15,925 bases of DNA from Chlamydiota bacterium (GTDB taxonomy: Bacteria; Chlamydiota; Chlamydiia; Chlamydiales; Rhabdochlamydiaceae): assembly GCA_023265495.1 (NCBI GenBank), contig JAHFTP010000014.1:1-15925 (forward strand), in the 5' to 3' direction. The stretch's first letter is position 1; each line of letters starts with the position of its first letter. Positions 13,402 to 15,925 of the stretch are shown here, in pieces. Below the pieces are notes generated by a model. That model had not been told where the DNA came from. It ran no database searches and saw only the letters and a program-made list of their open reading frames with translations. A program made the position numbers and the translations under genes.

Positions 13402-14469
13402 CAAGAGAAAAACCTCCCCCTTCTTACATGGTATAGGGTCATCCGAAAAGAAAACGGCTCCTCTATCTTTTCTATGTTTTTTTACTCGGAACTTTTCTAT
13501 CGCGGGCTGTAGCTTGAGACAGATAGTATGATCCGTACTAGAATGATAAATGATTTTCTTGATTTGCTTTTTAGACCATTCCATATGGAGAGTGCTCCCC
13601 CCTTCTGTCTGGATGTGGATAAATCTTCCCGCATGGAATTCCGTGGGAAGGCAGGGAAGAATATGAAACACGCCCCTCTCCTCTTGAAAAAACATAGAAC
13701 GTATGAGGCGGGCACCCTCGACCAAGATGGGAAGGGGACTTATTGTATCGTCAATCTCCTGGCAAGGCAAAATCCCTTGCCACTCCTCATCTTGGATTCT
13801 TGGGACAAAGATGTCTGTAAACGCAGCTTGAAATAGGGTTAAAAAGGAAGCAAGGACATCATTTCTCTTTTTCTTTTCTATGAGCTCTTCACACTTTTGC
13901 AGTAAACTCAATGTCCCGACATGGGGCAGCGCCCTCTTATTTGCAGGAAGCTTGCCGGCGAGCTGCAGCCAAAAAGGAAAAATCTCTGCTAGATTTTTTC
14001 TTTTTTTCATCTCCTGCCAATCTGCTTTTTTGTGGATGCCAAGAGACAATCTTTCCTCTGCGGGGCAAAGCAGAAAAAAGTCCCTTTCAGAAAAAGAAAC
14101 TTTTTGTCCTTTAGTCAGCTCGATTTTTTCTTTTGCATGATCTAAGTAGACCGTCAGCCCGGACGGGGGAATTTTTTCAAAAATGAGGCATGGAGATCCT
14201 TCTTCTTGCTTGATGATCACACGAAAATACCCTTTCTTTGTTACGCCAAAGACTCGTATCTCTTTTCTTTCTAGATCTTGCTCCAAGGTAAAGGGGTCTA
14301 CCGGGCCTTCTACATCTAAATAGAGAGTGTGGGTCTTCTTATTTTCTAGATGTTCTAACACGATCTTTGCGGGGAACATCTGTACTTTCCATAGAGAAAA
14401 TGGCAACAAACAGAATGTACCTGGCCTGTGAGAGAGAATGCAGAGGCGATTTGCTATGGCAATTTTCAT
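13384..14469 (-). CDS. Conserved protein with C-terminal beta domain resembling GH95-type glycosidases
   Basis: I recognise no complete family. The 361 residues are intact, without signal peptide or clear membrane helix. Residues about 45-150 look beta-rich. A helical stretch follows (150-225, with a Lys/Glu-rich segment near 190-205). Residues about 266-320 (GVFHILPCLPTEF, then FIHIQTEGGSTLHMEWSKKQIKKI) closely follow the pattern LLPALPxxW...GLRARGGFxVxxxWxxGxLxxA that ends GH95 alpha-fucosidase-like and related enzymes. No catalytic acids of those barrels are visible and the barrel itself is absent, so enzymatic activity is not implied. The gene begins at ATG 14469, overlapping the mtaB stop as ATGA, so it is second in that operon. 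Its 3' end lies in the right direct repeat. Confidence 0.8.
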   Translation of the reverse strand: MKIAIANRLCILSHRPGTFCLLPFSLWKVQMFPAKIVLEHLENKKTHTLYLDVEGPVDPFTLEQDLERKEIRVFGVTKKGYFRVIIKQEEGSPCLIFEKIPPSGLTVYLDHAKEKIELTKGQKVSFSERDFFLLCPAEERLSLGIHKKADWQEMKKRKNLAEIFPFWLQLAGKLPANKRALPHVGTLSLLQKCEELIEKKKRNDVLASFLTLFQAAFTDIFVPRIQDEEWQGILPCQEIDDTISPLPILVEGARLIRSMFFQEERGVFHILPCLPTEFHAGRFIHIQTEGGSTLHMEWSKKQIKKIIYHSSTDHTICLKLQPAIEKFRVKKHRKDRGAVFFSDDPIPCKKGEVFLLDRFQK

Positions 14470-15734
14470 AAGACGACCCTGCCGATCAGAGCTTCGGCGC
14501 TATTGTCTATGATTTGCACTTGTACTAAGTCATTGGATTTGACTGCATCTGACCGGATGAGGACAGGCAAGAAATTGGCCGTATGGCCGGAGAACAGATT
14601 TTTTTCTTTTTTGTCCTCACTTTCCACCAGCACGGGCATAGTTCTTCCCACATATTCTGCTCGCAAGGAAAAAGAAAAAATTTCCGCCTGCTCTAAAACC
14701 ATCCGTTTTCTTTCAGAAATGGTGGCTGTAGAAACCTTGCCGGAAAATAAAGCAGCTCTCGTACGGGCCCTCTCGCTATAAGGAAACATATGCACCTTAG
14801 CAAAACGCACTTTTTCCATCACTTGAAGTGTATCTTGAAAATCTGCATCAGACTCTCCGGGAAAACCTACAATGACATCTGTTGTGAAAGTAAAATCGTT
14901 ATCTGCTTTTTTCAGTCTATCTACTGTCTCACAAAAGATTTGCTTGGTATATTTACGATTCATCCTTTTAAGTATGACATTGGACCCCGACTGCAAAACT
15001 ATATGCATGCTAGGGCATGTATTTTTTCCATGAATGACGGCATCTAAGAGGTCATCATTTACCTCATCAGGATCTATGGAAGAGATGCGGAGTCGCTGCA
15101 AGCCCTCTACTTGATCTACGGCTCGCACCAGATCTGCCAAAGATTTACTACTCTCCTCTGGATGGGGTGCTCCGTCAAAATCGCCTACATTGATCCCTGT
15201 AAGAACGACCTCTTTATAGCCGTTGGCAACCAGCTGTTTGACTTCTGCCACAACGTCTTCTACTCTCCTAGAACGAGACCGTCCCCTCACATAAGGGATG
15301 ATGCAGTAGGTACAAAAGGAATTACATCCATCTTGCACTTTAACAAAGGCTCTCGTGTGCGCATCGAAATGACGAATGGCAAATTCCGGGAGATCCTCCC
15401 CCGGGAAAACCCTTTCGAGAAGTTTTTCTTTTTCTTTATTGGAGACGACATCAGAGACGCCTTCCATCTTTATGATCTCTTCGGGAATCCTTTCTGCCAG
15501 ACATCCTGTGATGAGGATACGAGCTCCGGGGTTTTCTTTAGTTAGCAGGCGGATCTGATGTCTACTTGAGCTATCAGCAGACTCTGTTACCGTACAAGTG
15601 TTGACAATACATACGTCTGCCACTTCTCCCTCGCTTGCGGGCTCATAGCCTAGAGCGGACAGCTGATCTACGTAGGCTTGTGACTCGTACTGATTCGTGC
15701 GGCAGCCAAGTGTCACCACTTTATACTTTTTCAC
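14466..15734 (-). CDS. mtaB: tRNA t6A37 methylthiotransferase MtaB
   Basis: Radical-SAM methylthiotransferase that converts t6A37 to ms2t6A37 in tRNAs reading ANN codons. The auxiliary-cluster cysteines are C11 (TLGCRTNQYES), C47 (NTCTVTE) and C78 (TGCLAE). The radical-SAM CxxxCxxC is C137, C141, C144 (GCNSFCTYC), followed by IPYVRGRSRSR. A TRAM-like segment lies at the C-terminus (about 355-422). The TLGC(R/K)xNQYES start and the run GINVGDF are typical of MtaB and separate it from the MiaB encoded earlier in the window. Start is GTG at 15732-15734 with a strong ribosome site (AGGGGAAG) just upstream. The stop overlaps the next gene's start by ATGA. Upstream, on the same strand, is a 191-base region with a 7-bp hairpin but no gene. 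Confidence 0.94.
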   Translation of the reverse strand: MKKYKVVTLGCRTNQYESQAYVDQLSALGYEPASEGEVADVCIVNTCTVTESADSSSRHQIRLLTKENPGARILITGCLAERIPEEIIKMEGVSDVVSNKEKEKLLERVFPGEDLPEFAIRHFDAHTRAFVKVQDGCNSFCTYCIIPYVRGRSRSRRVEDVVAEVKQLVANGYKEVVLTGINVGDFDGAPHPEESSKSLADLVRAVDQVEGLQRLRISSIDPDEVNDDLLDAVIHGKNTCPSMHIVLQSGSNVILKRMNRKYTKQIFCETVDRLKKADNDFTFTTDVIVGFPGESDADFQDTLQVMEKVRFAKVHMFPYSERARTRAALFSGKVSTATISERKRMVLEQAEIFSFSLRAEYVGRTMPVLVESEDKKEKNLFSGHTANFLPVLIRSDAVKSNDLVQVQIIDNSAEALIGRVVL

Positions 15735-15764
15735 AGACTTCCCCTAAAATAAAGGCACCGATTA

Positions 15765-15788
15765 TGCCAGGAAAACTTCTCCCTGGCA
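15765..15788. other. Hairpin in the mtaB leader region
   Basis: A perfect 7-bp stem (TGCCAGG at 15765-15771 with CCTGGCA at 15782-15788, 10-base loop). No T-run follows on either strand, so it is not a standard terminator. It lies 30 bases upstream of the mtaB start and could be part of the leader RNA; role unknown. Confidence 0.4.
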
Positions 15789-15860
15789 AGACAAACAAAG
15801 CCTCTCCCTAATAAAGTATTTACTATAAAATCTACAGAGAACTAACATCCAAAAAACAGA

Positions 15861-15894
15861 GGGGTTAAAGGGGGCTGGCCCCCTTTAGATCCCC
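15861..15894. repeat. GC-rich nested inverted repeat, possibly a dispersed intergenic repeat
   Basis: A perfect 10-bp stem (TAAAGGGGGC at 15866-15875, loop TG, GCCCCCTTTA at 15878-15887) is enclosed by a second arm GGGG (15861-15864) with CCCC (15891-15894). A six-T run on the minus strand (15851-15856) lies some distance from the stem, so a minus-strand terminator of a gene beyond the right edge is possible but not typical. Confidence 0.5.
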
Positions 15895-15925
15895 TTGCAT
15901 TTTTCATTAAGTAGGCGGTGTTTCA

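Noticed and set aside
14572..14584. TTGGCCGTAT, identical to the fic operator box, within mtaB
   Set aside because: A single copy inside coding sequence without neighbours in phase; most likely chance.

Overview
The window looks like the chromosome of an environmental (amoeba-associated type) member of the Chlamydiae. The best support is the branching enzyme, which resembles chlamydial GlgB as I remember it: a divergent N-terminus, a GGSGK segment near the C-terminus, and the close-packed catalytic blocks. Several conserved genes of no recognisable family outside this group, mixed with accessory genes (Fic, RhuM, an orphan antitoxin), also suit a Parachlamydia/Waddlia/Simkania-like genome rather than a reduced animal-pathogen Chlamydia. 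The exact genus cannot be read from the sequence.

Layout, left to right. (1) The 3' part of an M32 metallocarboxypeptidase gene runs off the left edge. (2) A winged-helix Fic-family gene follows, behind a promoter loaded with helically phased GGCC boxes. (3) The L13-S9 ribosomal operon lies on the minus strand with its own promoter and a clear terminator. (4) miaB is on the plus strand and converges, through a bidirectional terminator, on a four-helix membrane protein gene. (5) An unrecognised 347-residue protein gene follows on the plus strand. (6) On the minus strand glgB and ligA form an operon, joined by a 4-base TTGA overlap.

(7) An accessory-looking plus-strand stretch follows a gene-poor gap of about 376 bases. 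It holds an orphan HI1420-like antitoxin with a damaged or non-canonical start, a DUF1937-MazG fusion protein and a GGQ release-factor-like ribosome-rescue protein; the last two overlap by 8 bases. (8) A truncated rhuM gene sits between two imperfect 53-54 base direct repeats. Each repeat copies the junction between the release-factor gene and the next convergent gene, so this looks like the scar of an insertion. (9) On the minus strand mtaB is followed, with an ATGA overlap, by an unrecognised gene whose C-terminal part resembles the beta domain of GH95-type glycosidases.

Housekeeping functions present are translation (L13, S9, MiaB and MtaB modification of A37 in tRNA, a rescue factor), DNA repair and replication (LigA) and glycogen synthesis (GlgB). 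The most unusual points are the phased operator array of a Fic protein lacking the catalytic His, the nucleotide-metabolism fusion coupled to a rescue factor, and the repeat-flanked rhuM remnant. No tRNA, rRNA, CRISPR array or intact transposase was seen.
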